DNA of 64,000 bases from Centrapalus pauciflorus (GCA_020465985.1 JAANYP010002089.1:372001-436000), one strand, 5' to 3'; shown: positions 35,320-46,877, counted from the first letter of the stretch. Made by a program: numbers and translations. The notes: generated from the letters alone by a model not told the origin.

Positions 35320-36000
35320 AAACTCGATTGTGTCTTTTCCCAAACTCGATTGGATCTTTGATCAAACTCGATTGATTCTTTGAACAAACTCGAATGTGTG
35401 TTTGATCAAACTCGAATCAAGTATATGAAATTCACTCTCGAATGAGTCTTCTGTTAAACACGAATGAATGTTATACAAAACTCGAATGAGTGTTTTGTAA
35501 AACTCGAATCAATGTTATAGAAAACTCGAATGTGTCTGTTGCAAAACTCGAGTGAATACAACTTGAATGGGTCTTTTATAAATCTCGAAAGGGTCTTATA
35601 TAAAACTCGAATGGGCTTTATATATAACTCGAATGTGTCTTATATAAAACTCGAATGAGTCTTATATAAAACTCGAATGGGCTTTATATAAAACTCGAAG
35701 CTGTCTTATATAAAACTCGAATGAGTCTTAGATAAAACTCGAATTGGTCTTATACAAAACTCGAAAGAGTCTTGTATAAAACTCGATTTAGTCTTATATA
35801 AAACTCGAATTGTTCTGAAATTCTAGTTAACTCGAATATTACAGTTTGACAACTCGAGTAATAGTAAGACCCAACTCGAATAACAAAGCTAACCGACTCG
35901 ATTATCTAAGATTCCCGACTCGATTAACTAAGATACCCGACTCGATTAACTGTTATATTCAACTCGATTTACACACAAGATGTGTATAATTCGAGTTTCT
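35320..36000 (-). repeat. E5 leader array of TTCGAGTT motifs
   Basis: About 35 copies of AACTCGAATG-type motifs (plus-strand view). Several are near-tandem 20-24 bp units, such as CTTATATAAAACTCGAATG. This is the counterpart of the E4 leader array. Confidence 0.87.
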
Positions 36001-36397
36001 TAGAATTTTCAGTTTTTCAAGTCTTAAATTCAGATTAAATCCAAATTTTACCCAATTTCATTCTAATTGTAATCGAAGGTAAGGTTTTTGAATACAAACA
36101 CTTTTTGTAAAGCACTTTTATGCAAAAATGGATCTAAACCAGACTTTTTCAATGAAACAGTACCGGTTTTTGAACTTTTCAAAATTTCAGAAAATTGCTC
36201 AGGTCTTTTTCTGTGTTTTGAAAATCAAAACAAGTTTGTATTCAGTTGATTCGTCTTTGAAACCTGAACCTTCGATCCAATTTACACTTTAAATGAACAA
36301 CAGAATCAAAACCCCTAGTGATTTTAGGGTTTTTCCGAAAAATGCTCAAGAACACGAAGAACAGATTCAATCTCAAACAGAATTATTCATTCCTAAG

Positions 36398-36409
36398 GCT
36401 CTGATACCA
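36398..36409 (-). other. E5 primer-binding site
   Basis: The minus strand reads TGGTATCAGAGC, two bases inside the 5' LTR. Confidence 0.93.
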
Positions 36410-36411
36410 AT

Positions 36412-36715
36412 TGTGAAATATAGTTTCTACGAATTCAATCAACAATATGCAATTAATAAGAACAATAAATGTAATCAATACTGACCGAATGATTTGATTG
36501 ATACTCTTGATGATTACAAAATGATTTCTGGAATATTCTTGTACAGAGCAGCTTTCTCTAAATCAAATGCGTACAAAAAGATATCTGACAGATCTGACAA
36601 AATCTTCCTATTTTGAAAGTCAACATGACTATTTATACACATTTACAAACTATAAGGAAATTACATATTAAGTCCCTAGACTTTGATATTTCATCAACTA
36701 AAACATATTCCAACA
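36412..36715 (-). repeat. E5 5' LTR (304 bp)
   Basis: It pairs with 29028-29331. The TATA box on minus is at 36629-36638 (GTATAAATAG). Confidence 0.95.
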
Positions 36716-38060
36716 GCTCGTCTCATTGCCAAAGGATACAGTCAACAAGAAGGGATTGACTACGATGAGACTTTTGCACCAGTTGCACGAATAGAAGCGA
36801 TTAAAATGTTTTTAGCTTTTGCCGCTCATAAAAACTTTACTGTTTATCAAATGGATATTAAAACTGCGTTTTTAAACGGGGAATTAACCGATGAAGTATA
36901 TACATATCAGCCCGAAGGCTTCACAGATCCTTCGAAACCTGATCATGTATATATTTTAGACAAGTCACTGTATGGCCTTAAACAAGCACCGCGTGCTTGG
37001 TATGATGCACTTTCAACATATCTGTTGAAATGTGGATTCAACAAAGGTGCAGTTGACACAACCCTGTTTATAAAACGTCAGGGGCCGGATATTATAGTGA
37101 TACAAATATATGTAGACGACATAATATTTGGGTCTACAAATCCTGAATTTTGTAAGAAATTCGCATTCTTAATGTCCCAAAAATTCGAAATGAGCATGAT
37201 GGGAGAAATAAATTTTTTCTTAGGATTACAAATTAAACAATTGACTGATGGTATTTTTATTAATCAGTCAAAATATATACAAGACATGTTAAAGAAGTTT
37301 AACATGGTTAACAGTACTCCTATGAAAACTCCCATGGCTCCGGATTCAAAGTCAAAACTCGATGAGGACATTTCGGGGAAACCTGTAGATGTGACTCACT
37401 ATCGAGGTATAATTGGGTCATTAATGTATTTAACAGCCAGTAGACCGGATATTATGTTTGCTACATGTGTATGTGCTAGATATCAGGCGAATCCAAAAGA
37501 ATCACATTTAACAGCTGCAAAAAGAATTTTAAGATATCTCAAGGGAACTACAAACCTTGGTTTGTGGTATCCTCGAGAATCTTCATTCAATTTAACTGCT
37601 TTTTCTGATGCTAATCACGCAGGTGATAAGATGGACAGAAAAAGTATATATTGTGCATTACAATTTTTAGGTGACAAACCCGTATGATGGTCATCCAAGA
37701 AACAACACTGCGTTTCATTGTCTACAGCTGAAGCAGAATACGTTGCTGTTTCATCATGCTGTTCTCAGGCGTTATGGATGAAAAGCCAACTGCGAGATTA
37801 CGGGTTTACACCACAGAAGATACCTATCTACTGTGATTCTCAGAGCGCAATTGCTATTGCATCAAATCCGGTGCAACACTAAAAAACAAAACACATTGAC
37901 ATTCGGTACCATTTTATAAAGGATCACATTGAAAATGGAAATATAGAATTATACTTTGTTCCTACTGAATATCAACTAGCTGAGTTGTTTACCAAAGTGT
38001 TAGGATGAAAAAAGGTTTAATTTTTTGGTACACAAATTGGGTATGTTGAATCGTTAAGAT
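36716..38060 (+). pseudogene. E4 reverse transcriptase 3' part and RNase H
   Basis: The reading resumes at the TSD: ARLIAKGYSQQEGIDYDETF, then QMDIKTAFLNGEL, LYGLKQAPRAWYD and IYVDDIIFGSTN (catalytic YVDD near 37110). GSLMYLTASRPDIMF and RNase H follow. The open frame ends with a TGA after GDKPV (37685-37687). RNase H then continues as STAEAEYVAV, IPIYCDSQSAIAIASNP, a further stop, KHIDIRYHFIKDHI and LAELFTKV. Catalytic motifs are present, but stops and a frameshift inactivate it. Confidence 0.9.
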
Positions 38061-38189
38061 TTAATAATTCAGTAGTTTCAATTTATAATTTTAAATTTAC
38101 ATTTTAAATTGATTATAATCTGATGTTAAATTCTTGAATTTTAAAAGTTCAAATTTTTTGGAATTTAACAAGATCTGGATTGTCATGTG

Positions 38190-38335
38190 CAGGGGGAGCA
38201 GAAAGTGAATTTATCTGATTTTGAGAAAATCTGATAAAATTTATTTGATATTTTGTAGGGGGAGCTGAGTTGAGAAATATGATATACATTTGAGGGGGAG
38301 CAGCATTCAGAAATTAAAGGGGGAGCATTTTAATA
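38190..38335 (+). other. Four PPT-like GGGGGAGC tracts after E4 pol
   Basis: GGGGGAGC occurs near 38192, 38259, 38294 and 38319, just after the pol stop. Multiple PPT copies upstream of the 3' LTR have been described as a Sirevirus hallmark, which supports the lineage call. Confidence 0.7.
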
Positions 38336-38640
38336 TTTTTAAAATTTTTTTTTGTGTGTGTTTAATTTTTTTTATGTTATCTTTTATGTTTTTTTTTTTG
38401 TTTTTTAATTGTGTGAATTTTCAATTTTTTTTCTTTTAAGTATGCTTTTCATATTTTTTTGTTTTTAATATTTTTTGTTGTTGTTTTTAGTTTGTGAATT
38501 TTAAATTTTTTTTTTAGTTTTTGTTTTTGTTTAAGTCTGTTTTATAACTTTTTTATGATATTTTAATTTTTGTTTTGTTAAAAAAATTTTTTGAAAAGAT
38601 ATTGGGTTTTGTGACTAAATGGGTTTATAATTGTTAAAGT
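38336..38640. other. T-rich spacer of E4
   Basis: Poly-T-rich, non-coding stretch between the PPT-like tracts and the candidate aORF promoter. I see nothing else in it. Confidence 0.6.
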
Positions 38641-38692
38641 GAAAGTGGGCCGGTTAAAGTTTTTCAAATTTGGGCCGGTTCATAATCTCTTC

Positions 38693-38700
38693 TATAAATT
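38693..38700 (+). promoter_or_regulatory. Candidate internal TATA box of the E4 aORF unit
   Basis: TATAAATT lies about 133 bases before the donor GTGAGT. It is followed by CATCATCTTCTCC, which resembles a pyrimidine-rich plant start region. E5 has the equivalent at 34591-34597. Confidence 0.5.
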
Positions 38701-38833
38701 TGAAATTCAAATTTCAGATTTATTTTTTCAGAAATCTGAAATATTCATCATCTTCTCCAAAAAGTTCCTTCACCATTAAGAAACCTAAAACTCACATATC
38801 TTCGAAAGATTCAAGCAATTATTTCAACATATT

Positions 38834-40182
38834 GTGAGTAAATTCGTTTGTTTTTTTGTGTTTTTACATTGTTTATTTCAATATCAGAATCTATATGTGA
38901 ATGTGTTCGTGTTTTCGTATTTTGAGTATTCATGGTTATTCATATTTTTTGTTCAATAAAATGAAATTAAAAGTGTGATGGGTTTCGGTTTGTATATCTG
39001 AACATGAATCTGAAATTTCATGATTCAATTTCAATCACACAAACAAATATTTGGATTTTAGTTTCCAATAAGTTCGAGTTCATGTTTTTTCTGAAATTTA
39101 GAATTTTTAACAACTTTAGTGTTGTTTTTAATCAAAGTTCAGTAAAACAAAGTTGTTTAAAATTGTTTTCCGAATGGGAAACAACTTTTAAATCACTGAA
39201 AAAGTCCTTGGAATCAATTTTTGAATATTCAGTGTATAAAGGACTTGTAAATAAATTTATCAGTGCTTTCTCGATTGAAGGTTTAATCGAGAAAATGATA
39301 AGTATCAATCGAGTTGATTGGTTAATAAATCGAGAGTGATTGATGTTTAATTCGAGTTGACCAACTGTGTCATTCGAGTTAAACATATGAATAGTTCGAG
39401 TTGACTGTTTCTTTACTCGAGAAAGTGCTACATGTTAATCGAGTTGAAAATTCTTACGACTTAGAATATTTCAGAACATAAGTCTCGATTGATACATAGT
39501 CCGAGAAAACTTATGTTCCATTCGAGTTGGTTTAATGTTGTTATCGAGGAAGTTTCTTCTTCATGCGAGTTGAGTGTTAGACTTTAATCGAGTTGGTCCA
39601 TATACTCTCATGTTTCATTCGAGATTAACACTTACTTCCTTCGAGTCTTGATGTACTTCATTCGAGTTGGATTCTACATCTACTCGAGTCATTTCATGTT
39701 CTATTCGAGTTTATTACAAGTGTAATTCGAGTTGAATCAAGTCTTATTCGAGAATCATGAAGTATTATTCGAGAATAATCTAATTTTATTCGAGAAAGGA
39801 TTCTATTCATTCGAGTTGATTCACAGTACAATTCGAGTTTGTTCATGTATCATCCGAAATTTTTCTGGAGTAATTCGAGATGGATGAAGTTTAATTTGAG
39901 TTTATATTCATTTTTTTTTCTAAGTGTTGGGTTTTTAATGTTTTAAGAAGAATGTGACATTTTTTCAAGAAATTATTTTAAATTTGTGTTTTTCTAACAT
40001 TGGTCTCTAAACGATTGACTCTGGAATCCTGTCAATAATATTTCATTATTGTCTGGAATCCCGATGCCTTAAAGAGAAAATCACAAATTTGTATAATTTC
40101 TAACAAAATGTTATATTTTTCTACTTTGAATGAATTTATTTGTTTACCTGCATTGTCTAACATGATTCTTATTTGTGTACAG
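38834..40182 (+). promoter_or_regulatory. Candidate intron before the E4 aORF (1,349 bp)
   Basis: Donor ATT|GTGAGTAA at 38834, branch-like CTAAC at 40157-40161, acceptor TTTGTGTACAG ending at 40182, then GTTTCAAATGG with the aORF ATG at 40190. All signals match E5. The interior carries a TTCGAG array. Inferred from two-copy conservation. Confidence 0.55.
39290..39905 (+). repeat. TTCGAGTT motif array inside the E4 candidate intron
   Basis: About 28 copies of ATTCGAGTT or ATTCGAGAA at 15-35 base spacing, like the leader array at 23185-23780. Confidence 0.85.
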
Positions 40183-40189
40183 GTTTCAA

Positions 40190-43100
40190 ATGGCATCTCC
40201 AAGTCATTCTCATAATTCTAATTCATCCGATTCCCATTCATCCTCAAACCATACACTAGTATCTACACCCTTCTGATCAACCTCAGTTGCAAGACCTTCA
40301 CCTTCAACCATCATACCAGACAACCAACTTGTAAAACCCAAACATTGCATGCCTTTCAAAGACAATAACCATCGTTTGGATACAAAAGTCATTAAGGTCA
40401 GTCACCCCATCATAGTAGATATTCTCAAAGGCCATCCTTTGGGATATCTTCTCCAATACAAACCTTCAATCCCACAAGTCTACCTTCAACAATTTTGGCA
40501 TACCGTCAAGTTTGTTCCAGCTGATGGTAACCACCATTTCAAAGTTACCATTGATCAATATAAAACCAAAATTACCCTAGCCAGACTTCGCCACAACTTC
40601 TTTCTACCGAGACGGATTGATACAGTTAACTTCCCAGAGTTAGCTGATTTTGAAGACTTTGTTTCAGATGAGGAGCTAGTTCATGACCTCATATGCTTGG
40701 GTTATTCAAAACCACTTCCTAAGAGCTCTAAGTTTCATCGTAATGGCCTAAATGGAGAATGGTACACATTATTCGACATCGTTAATAGGTGCATGACGTC
40801 AAAACATACCGGAATAGAGAGATGCAGCATTCATTGTCTAAGAATATTCCATGGTATTGCTTTTAATAAACATTATGACTATGCACAATGTATCTGGGAA
40901 GACCTGAAGGAAATCGTACTTGCAAAGACAATGAACAGATCCAGGAAGTTTGTTCCGCTTCAGAGATTTATTCAAATCCTAATTCGAGGGATCCTTAGAG
41001 CTAATGAGAATATACCGAAGAGAGCTAACTCACAAAGATGTCCAGATTACGTGATGATGAGTTTACATGAGGTGCCAGATTCTCCCAATGCAAATATAAT
41101 GCCGATTCCTGCATCTTTGTTAAAGTACGCAGATCCAGAAAGTGAGAATGTGAAGATGTATAGGATAGATCATGCTCCAATAGAGACCCAAGAACCGGGT
41201 TCTCTTACCCAAGGAGTGATAGGGAGAGAGGAACTTCAGCAAGGGACTGAAGTTCAGGGAAGCCTACAGGTGAGTGAGGGAGTAGAATTTAGTGAGGGGT
41301 GGTGAGGAAGTAGCTGGTAGTTCAGATTCTTAACGGACGCTATCCAATATACAAGAGGGAGAAGAGGAAGGAAATGATGATGATAATGATGGTGATGATG
41401 GTGATGATCATAATGCGGGAGGAGCTGCTATGATGGATGTTCTTCACATTGCTCAGGAGAGTGTGAGGGATGTACTTAACCTAGAAAGCCGGGAATTACC
41501 CACATCTGCTGTTAGCTCCTCTCTGGGAGTTAGCATTGAAGAGGTCAGTATCCCACTGACAAGTGCACACCCCACCATCCACTCAGTCTCCTCTCCACAG
41601 GAAACTGTTTCATTTGAGCAACGGGATGAAACACAAATTCTATCCGATAGTCATTTGGACTTGATGGATATTGAAATAAGTACACATCTGCCCGAGTGTA
41701 CAACCTCCATTCAAACACAGAGTCTAGAACCAATACAGATTAGGACACTTGAGTCGACTTCATCTACGGAAGCATTCGTTGCTCCGTCGCTTGAAGAGGG
41801 TGGAAGTCCAGTTAGAGCGACAACTCTGCCAACTCTAAGTACTGGCCACACAGAAGTTCTTTTTACAAGTTCAACTGTTGTGATAACGGGAAGTCTGAGT
41901 GACCCAGTGGTGAATCTTTCCCCGTTTGTTATTGAATCGTCATTAAGCCAAGCCTTGAATGCAGCTGTTGCAGGAGTGAACAATCATGTCTCTGCTCAGT
42001 TATCTGAAGTAATGGCCCAAATGTCTAACATTCATAAATTTTTGAAGGGTAAGTCAGTGGCTGAAGAATCTGTCAAACAAACGTATCCACATCAAGCTAT
42101 AGATGAATTGAGGGAAGAACTGAAAGATTTTGTTTTTGAACAATTTGACGAAATGAGAGAAAAAATGATCAGTTTGGAAAGTACAGTGATTACTGCTTTG
42201 GGCAATCTATCTGAGAGGGTTGCGGCAGTGGAGGAGACGTGTAAGGCGCAAGCTTCATCATCAAAACGTAAGCATGATGAGCATGATGACGACTCCGATG
42301 ATGCTCCTCATGAGGGGGAGAAGAGGAGAAAGCTTGCTGAGCCTACACCAGGACTTCTAATGATTACATACCCTGAAAAGGAGACAGGGGTGAGAGAAAA
42401 GGAAGCAGGATGCTCAAAAGAACCTGCTGATATACAAAGTGAGCTGGGATTGATTCTTCCTGAAGATGTTCCAGTTCCTTTGAACATTCAGTCAGATATC
42501 TACAACTTTGAGGAATATAATGATTCAGATGATGACGATCAAGCGGTTAAGGATCAGATGTTGATGATTCAAGGAGTAGAACCTAAATGAGAGAGAGAGG
42601 TGTATGTTGAATTATCTGAGGATGATGATGTGATCACTTTGACTGATATTGATTTTCAGGGTGAAAGGATTGAAGAAGAAGAGGAGTTAGTTCAAGAAAT
42701 TTTGAAAGAGTCTATACCGACACCGACGGTTGAAAAGCCTGAGGTTGTTATTCAAGTGAAAAAGGAAGTTGAAGAGTTTCCGGTAGAGAATGTGGTTGTT
42801 CCAGAAAGAGTAGAGTTGAATGAAGTGGAGGTTATGGAAAGGTTCTTTAACGAGTATATTCTTGCAGATGAGTCGCAGAAACAACACCGACTCAGATTCG
42901 AAGCTCAACAGGTGGTACAGAGAGAAATAAGGGATATGCTCACATTGTTGAATAAGGATGAGATAAGTAAAAAGAAAGTTAAAAAGTTTGAGCTATCTGC
43001 GAAACGATCAGCTGAGTTTATTAAGAAAAGGAACAAATTGCCATATCTTGAAGACATTTTGGAGAAAATGATTTTTTGTAAGAAACAGGCTCCTTGTTCG

Positions 43101-43838
43101 TTTCTTAAGTTGTTTAGGGTACTGGAGCCAAATATGCAAAATCTTGTTAATTATGCAAGTTTTCTGAGAAACAAGACGCAAGTAGTTGATAAAGTGAAGA
43201 GTGAGTTCAAGATAGTTGATTTAGTCAAAATTGAAAAAGACAGATTCGTTCAGATCTTCTATCCTACATTCACTGTCACAAGAGCTGATGGCAATACTTA
43301 TACGTTCACCGAAGCAGATATGTTTAATATGCACCTGGTCGATATTGAAGACTTATTTGATGAGTTGTGCCGAAATAAGAGAAATGAGCACTGCAGATTT
43401 ACATTAAAGACAATTTTCCACTTCATGCATACCAAACTGGTATTGATGTCTGTGCAAGATCTGCAGATTGGTGTCGAACGAGGAATGAGAAAGATTAACA
43501 TCACAGCTCCAAATAGAGATATCAAGTTTAAAGGAGAATTAAAAGAGTTTCAAGTCATCATGGTGAAGCATCCTGCAGTAATGTACAAAGACATAGACAA
43601 AAAGCTAAGAGCAATGAGGAGTGTTGAACTCAACAAGTTTTCAGATGGTACACTGCATAAAGTGTTGAATGGTTTGAAGGGAAAGCTGGCTTCGGATAGA
43701 AAGAGAAAAACTAAGAGAGGAGCTTTATCTGTTAATGATAGAAGACTGATGGTGGAATTCATATCAAAGATTGAATGGAGGCTCTCAGATCGAAAGAGCA
43801 TAAGAAGATTTGAGCAGAAGCTTGGATTATCTACCTGA
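40190..43838 (+). pseudogene. E4 aORF, broken
   Basis: The ATG at 40190 (MASPSHSHNSN) is followed by TGA at 40274-40276. The frame then stays open to 41305, carrying the N-terminal domain (HPLGYLLQYKP, QQFWHTVKF, RNGLNGEWYTL). A frameshift near 41290-41310 breaks it. 41430-42590 holds the coiled coil and basic KRKHDEHDDD/GEKRRKL patch and ends in a TGA. 42600-43838 holds the acidic linker and the C-terminal domain (DIEDLFDELCRNKRNEHC, NKFSDGTL, FEQKLGLST). It is collinear with the E5 aORF along its length. Function is unknown. The position after pol matches the so-called env-like ORF of Sireviruses. Confidence 0.85.
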
Positions 43839-43856
43839 AGACTTTGCATATTGCAT

Positions 43857-43869
43857 CAAAGGGGGAGAT
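43857..43869 (+). other. E4 polypurine tract
   Basis: CAAAGGGGGAGAT directly before the 3' LTR. Confidence 0.9.
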
Positions 43870-44160
43870 TGTTGGAATGTATTTTAGTTGATAAAATACA
43901 AAGTGTAGGGTCTGTTTTGTAATTAGTGTATAGTTGTAAACAATGTATATAAATAGAAGGTTGACTTTCAAAATAGAATAGATCTGACAGTTATTTTGTA
44001 CGAATTGATTTGAGAGAAAGGGCCACTGTTCACGAAGATTCTCAATCATCATTTTGTAATCATCAGTTCTTCAATATAATCATTCGGTCAGTTTTAATTC
44101 CATTTATTGTTCTTGATCATTTGATATTGTTGTTTGATTATTAAGAAACTAAATTTCACA
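43870..44160 (+). repeat. E4 3' LTR (291 bp)
   Basis: TGTTGGAATG to AATTTCACA, followed by TSD GGGCC at 44161-44165. TATA box at 43946-43955. Confidence 0.95.
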
Positions 44161-44323
44161 GGGCCGATAGTTGTGGCCATGATTGGATGATGAAGAGAGA
44201 GGGAGGGAGATTAGGGAGAGCATGGTGGAAGCATTTATGAAGAAGGGAAAGTTGAAAGCTTTGGCCATGGTGAAGAAATTGGATGAAGTTGGTGTTCGAG
44301 TTGTTAACTGTGTCTCTATATGA
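44161..44323 (+). pseudogene. HSK: Homoserine kinase pseudogene, fragment 4 (C-terminus)
   Basis: Directly after E4 the reading is GPIVVAMIG (the block that follows CTISGAG). After a small frameshift it is ESMVEAFMKKGKLKALAMVK, then KLDEVGVRVVNCVSI and TGA at 44321-44323. This is the usual homoserine kinase C-terminus, so the gene end is preserved. Confidence 0.87.
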
Positions 44324-44433
44324 TGAAGATTCAATTTCAACCATTTCATGTCATTGAATAAATTTAAGTGTGTGATCATCATTCTATTATTCATAACAAA
44401 TCACATTTAGAACTATCGATATATTAACTTATA

Positions 44434-44732
44434 AGGTCATTTGGAGTAGGCATCACCATAGTTCAAATTGTCGTCATATCAACGTCACATCACTCCTACT
44501 ACCACCACAATCCACAACGACACCCAGAAAATGGGAACCACAGTTCACACTTCTACCCATTTGTATCAAATAAAAAATCATGAAGAATAATGTGGGGAGA
44601 ACACTGAGAAGAGGAAAATAGTTTGGTCGGTGGTGTGTGGCTAGTGGTCAGGAATCTGGGGTGGTGTGCATCGCCATGAAGCGTGATCGTCATATCAAGG
44701 AAGTCATGGTGTATTGTGCCCACTCTGAATGG
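44434..44732. mobile_element. MITE candidate (299 bp) just downstream of the homoserine kinase pseudogene
   Basis: Flanked by ACTTATA at 44427-44433 and 44733-44739. The ends are imperfect inverted repeats: TCATTTGGAGTAGGCA against CCATTCAGAGTGGGCA (reverse complement of the right end). The 7-bp duplication leaves the superfamily undecided. Confidence 0.6.
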
Positions 44733-44739
44733 ACTTATA

Positions 44740-45554
44740 GTGTGTAACATTGTGTTTTACAACTTAATTATGTTTGTTATAGGAGAAAAGCAATTTTAAA
44801 TAGATAAGTAATCACAATCACTTTTTAGTAATCGTCATTTTCTTATTTCAAACACACCTTGTAAATGACTATTCAATTTCAAGCAATAATTATATTATTA
44901 TGTACACATCTTCCTTTTTACTAATCGTATATTTCTTTAATGAGCATGTATGATTAATAGAATTAGTAGGTTCCACAATATTAAATAAAAAAAATAATGT
45001 TAGAGGGTCTTATGTACAAAGTAGGGTTAATTACGAAAAAAGATAACATATTTAATTTTAATTTTAATTTGGGTAACATATTAATTATTTTTCAATTAGA
45101 GGATCATACTATTGAAAACACATCAATCAAGGTAATATGTTACCTGATTTGACAACCGGTAATCTTTAAAAAATGTCACGGAAAGTTGCTTGCTCGAATG
45201 ACACATCGAAAAGTTCTGATGACAGGATGAAAAACATATTATTTCAGCACGATTTGTATTAGGGTTAATTTCGTGAGAAGGTAATATATTGTCATTTTTT
45301 TTTCAATATGAGCAACATACTAAATTATTTTCTATTTAAGATAACATACTTTCCAAATCAAGTAATATCAATGTAACCTTATCAAATTAAAAGATAAAAA
45401 TTACTAGCATAATATTTTATTTATCCAGTTATTAGTTTTTTTAATTTCTAATATTGCTTAACTATTTTCAAATTTGCTCAAAATAGCAAGGTATTATTAG
45501 AAAAATTTTAATTGCACAAAATAGTACACATCATACAACAATTAATTTGTCGCT
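44740..45554. other. AT-rich non-coding stretch
   Basis: No gene seen. AGGGTTAATT recurs near 45023 and 45261, with GGTAACATA-like words around it, so decayed MITEs are possible. Confidence 0.4.
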
Positions 45555-45615
45555 TGTAACACCCTCAAACTAATCCCAATTACCACGTAAATAACACGTC
45601 ATCAGCAATATAATA
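45555..45615 (-). repeat. Gypsy B LTR, outer end (left of the inserted LTR A)
   Basis: TGTAACACCCTC at 45555 looks like an LTR terminus. The LTR continues after LTR A at 48137. B is a minus-strand element, because its internal region lies to the right and codes on the minus strand. Confidence 0.65.
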
Positions 45616-46375
45616 TGTAACATCCTCGAATTTTAAATTATTGTATTGAGGTTATTTAGTTTAAAATTGTAATTTAAGTCGGATTGTATTTTAATCTATT
45701 ATAAAAGTCGGTTGCTTTATTCAGAAATTGATGATTTAATTTATTAAGTTAATATGATTATTATTAAGTGGTTGAAATGATAAAATAAAGATTTAATCTC
45801 TATTTAATGGAATTTAAGAAATTGATTGCTATTTTGGAAGAATTATGAAATTATAGAATTTCTAGTTTAATTATTTAAGTATAATGATAAATTAGAAAGT
45901 TGTGGGTTGAATGTGTAAAAGTTGAAAATAAGGGAAAATAAAAGACAAAAGTCTTTCATTTCAACTCCCACTATTCCCTGCTCTCTTCTTCTCTTACTAA
46001 AGGAAACCATACGATTCCTCCATTTTCTTCAAATCAAGAACAACGAAGACTTCAAATTGGAGGTTGAAACTACAGATTTGAGTTGTTTAGGAGAAGCTAT
46101 AAACATTACAAGCATCAATCTAAGGTAAATATCTCTCAAATTTACAAATTTAAGAGTTTATAGTTCGGTTTTGGTTGAAAACCGAATCTGAAATTTTCGG
46201 ATTCAAAATGTTGATGCATGTTAGATATTATTGTGGGTTTATGTAAATCTAGTATTGTGGAAGTTGTGTACAAAATTTCGGGTTCTAATTCAAATGAAAT
46301 CTTATGATTTTGAGAAAATTTTATATATGATCTGTATGTGTGCGTGTTTAAGTACTGAGACTAGTGAGAGATATC

Positions 46376-46780
46376 GAAACCATAAGGGAATACCGAAACC
46401 CCATAGGTTTCGGTATGTGTGGGTACCGAAACCCCAAAACTACCGAAACTCCACCCTAATACCGAGACTATATATATGCATGTTAAACTACTGAAACCTT
46501 CTATATACTGAAACCTTTGGCATGAACCGAAACTAGTTGGGTGTACCGAAACCATGAAGGTTTCGGTACCACTACCGAAACTAATACTCCCTACCGAAAC
46601 TTCATATATATATATATATATATACATTACCGAAACTAAGTTGGTTTCGGTAATATACCGAAACCCACACACCCACTACTGAAACATTTATTATTTATAC
46701 TGAAACCTTGGTTTTTAGACTCAAATGAACCGAGACCATGTATGGGGAGGTACCGAAACATTCAGGTTTCGGTATTTCAT
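46376..46780. repeat. CCGAAAC/GTTTCGG motif array in LTR A
   Basis: More than 20 copies of ACCGAAAC or variants, several in inverted pairs such as GGTTTCGGTACC. The 3' LTR has the same array at 55385-55780. Confidence 0.85.
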
Positions 46781-46794
46781 TCTTTCAAGAGCAG

Positions 46795-46797
<3 letters not shown>

Positions 46798-46873
<76 letters not shown>
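46798..46873. repeat. (AT)n microsatellite in LTR A
   Basis: About 75 bases of AT directly after AAGAGCAGTA. The counterpart in the 3' LTR is at 55802-55903 and is interrupted by ACACAT. Confidence 0.93.

Positions 46874-46877
<4 letters not shown>

Larger units (their letters stand above)
29028..36715 (-). mobile_element. E5: nested copia element carrying only the aORF (non-autonomous)
   Basis: 7,688 bp between perfect TSDs GCTCG (29023-29027 and 36716-36720). The minus-strand order is 5' LTR (36412-36715), PBS, TTCGAGTT-array leader, an inverted gag/protease fragment, candidate promoter and intron, a nearly open aORF (33052-29363), PPT and 3' LTR (29028-29331). Integrase, RT and RNase H are absent, as is most of gag. 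The LTRs differ at one position by eye, so insertion is recent. Mobilisation would need gag-pol from a relative such as E4. Confidence 0.92.
22473..44160 (+). mobile_element. E4: Sirevirus-like Ty1/copia retrotransposon carrying nested E5
   Basis: It has two 291-bp LTRs, TSD GGGCC on both sides (22468-22472 and 44161-44165), PBS, gag, protease, integrase, RT, RNase H, several GGGGGAGC tracts after pol, a non-coding spacer, aORF, PPT and 3' LTR. Subtracting nested E5 and its duplicated 5 bases leaves about 14.0 kb, which is large but within the range of Sireviruses with an extra ORF. The LTRs differ at about 7 of 291 positions by eye. It is inserted in the homoserine kinase pseudogene. Confidence 0.93.

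Noticed and set aside
22473..44160. Two independent adjacent copia elements rather than nesting
   Set aside because: RT reading frame and TSD GCTCG are continuous across E5, and outer LTRs share TSD GGGCC, so nesting is the only consistent reading.
45922..46128. 68-codon ORF present twice (also 54936-55142)
   Set aside because: It lies within gypsy A LTR copies; duplication reflects the LTRs, not a gene. It may simply cover the transcribed start of the LTR.
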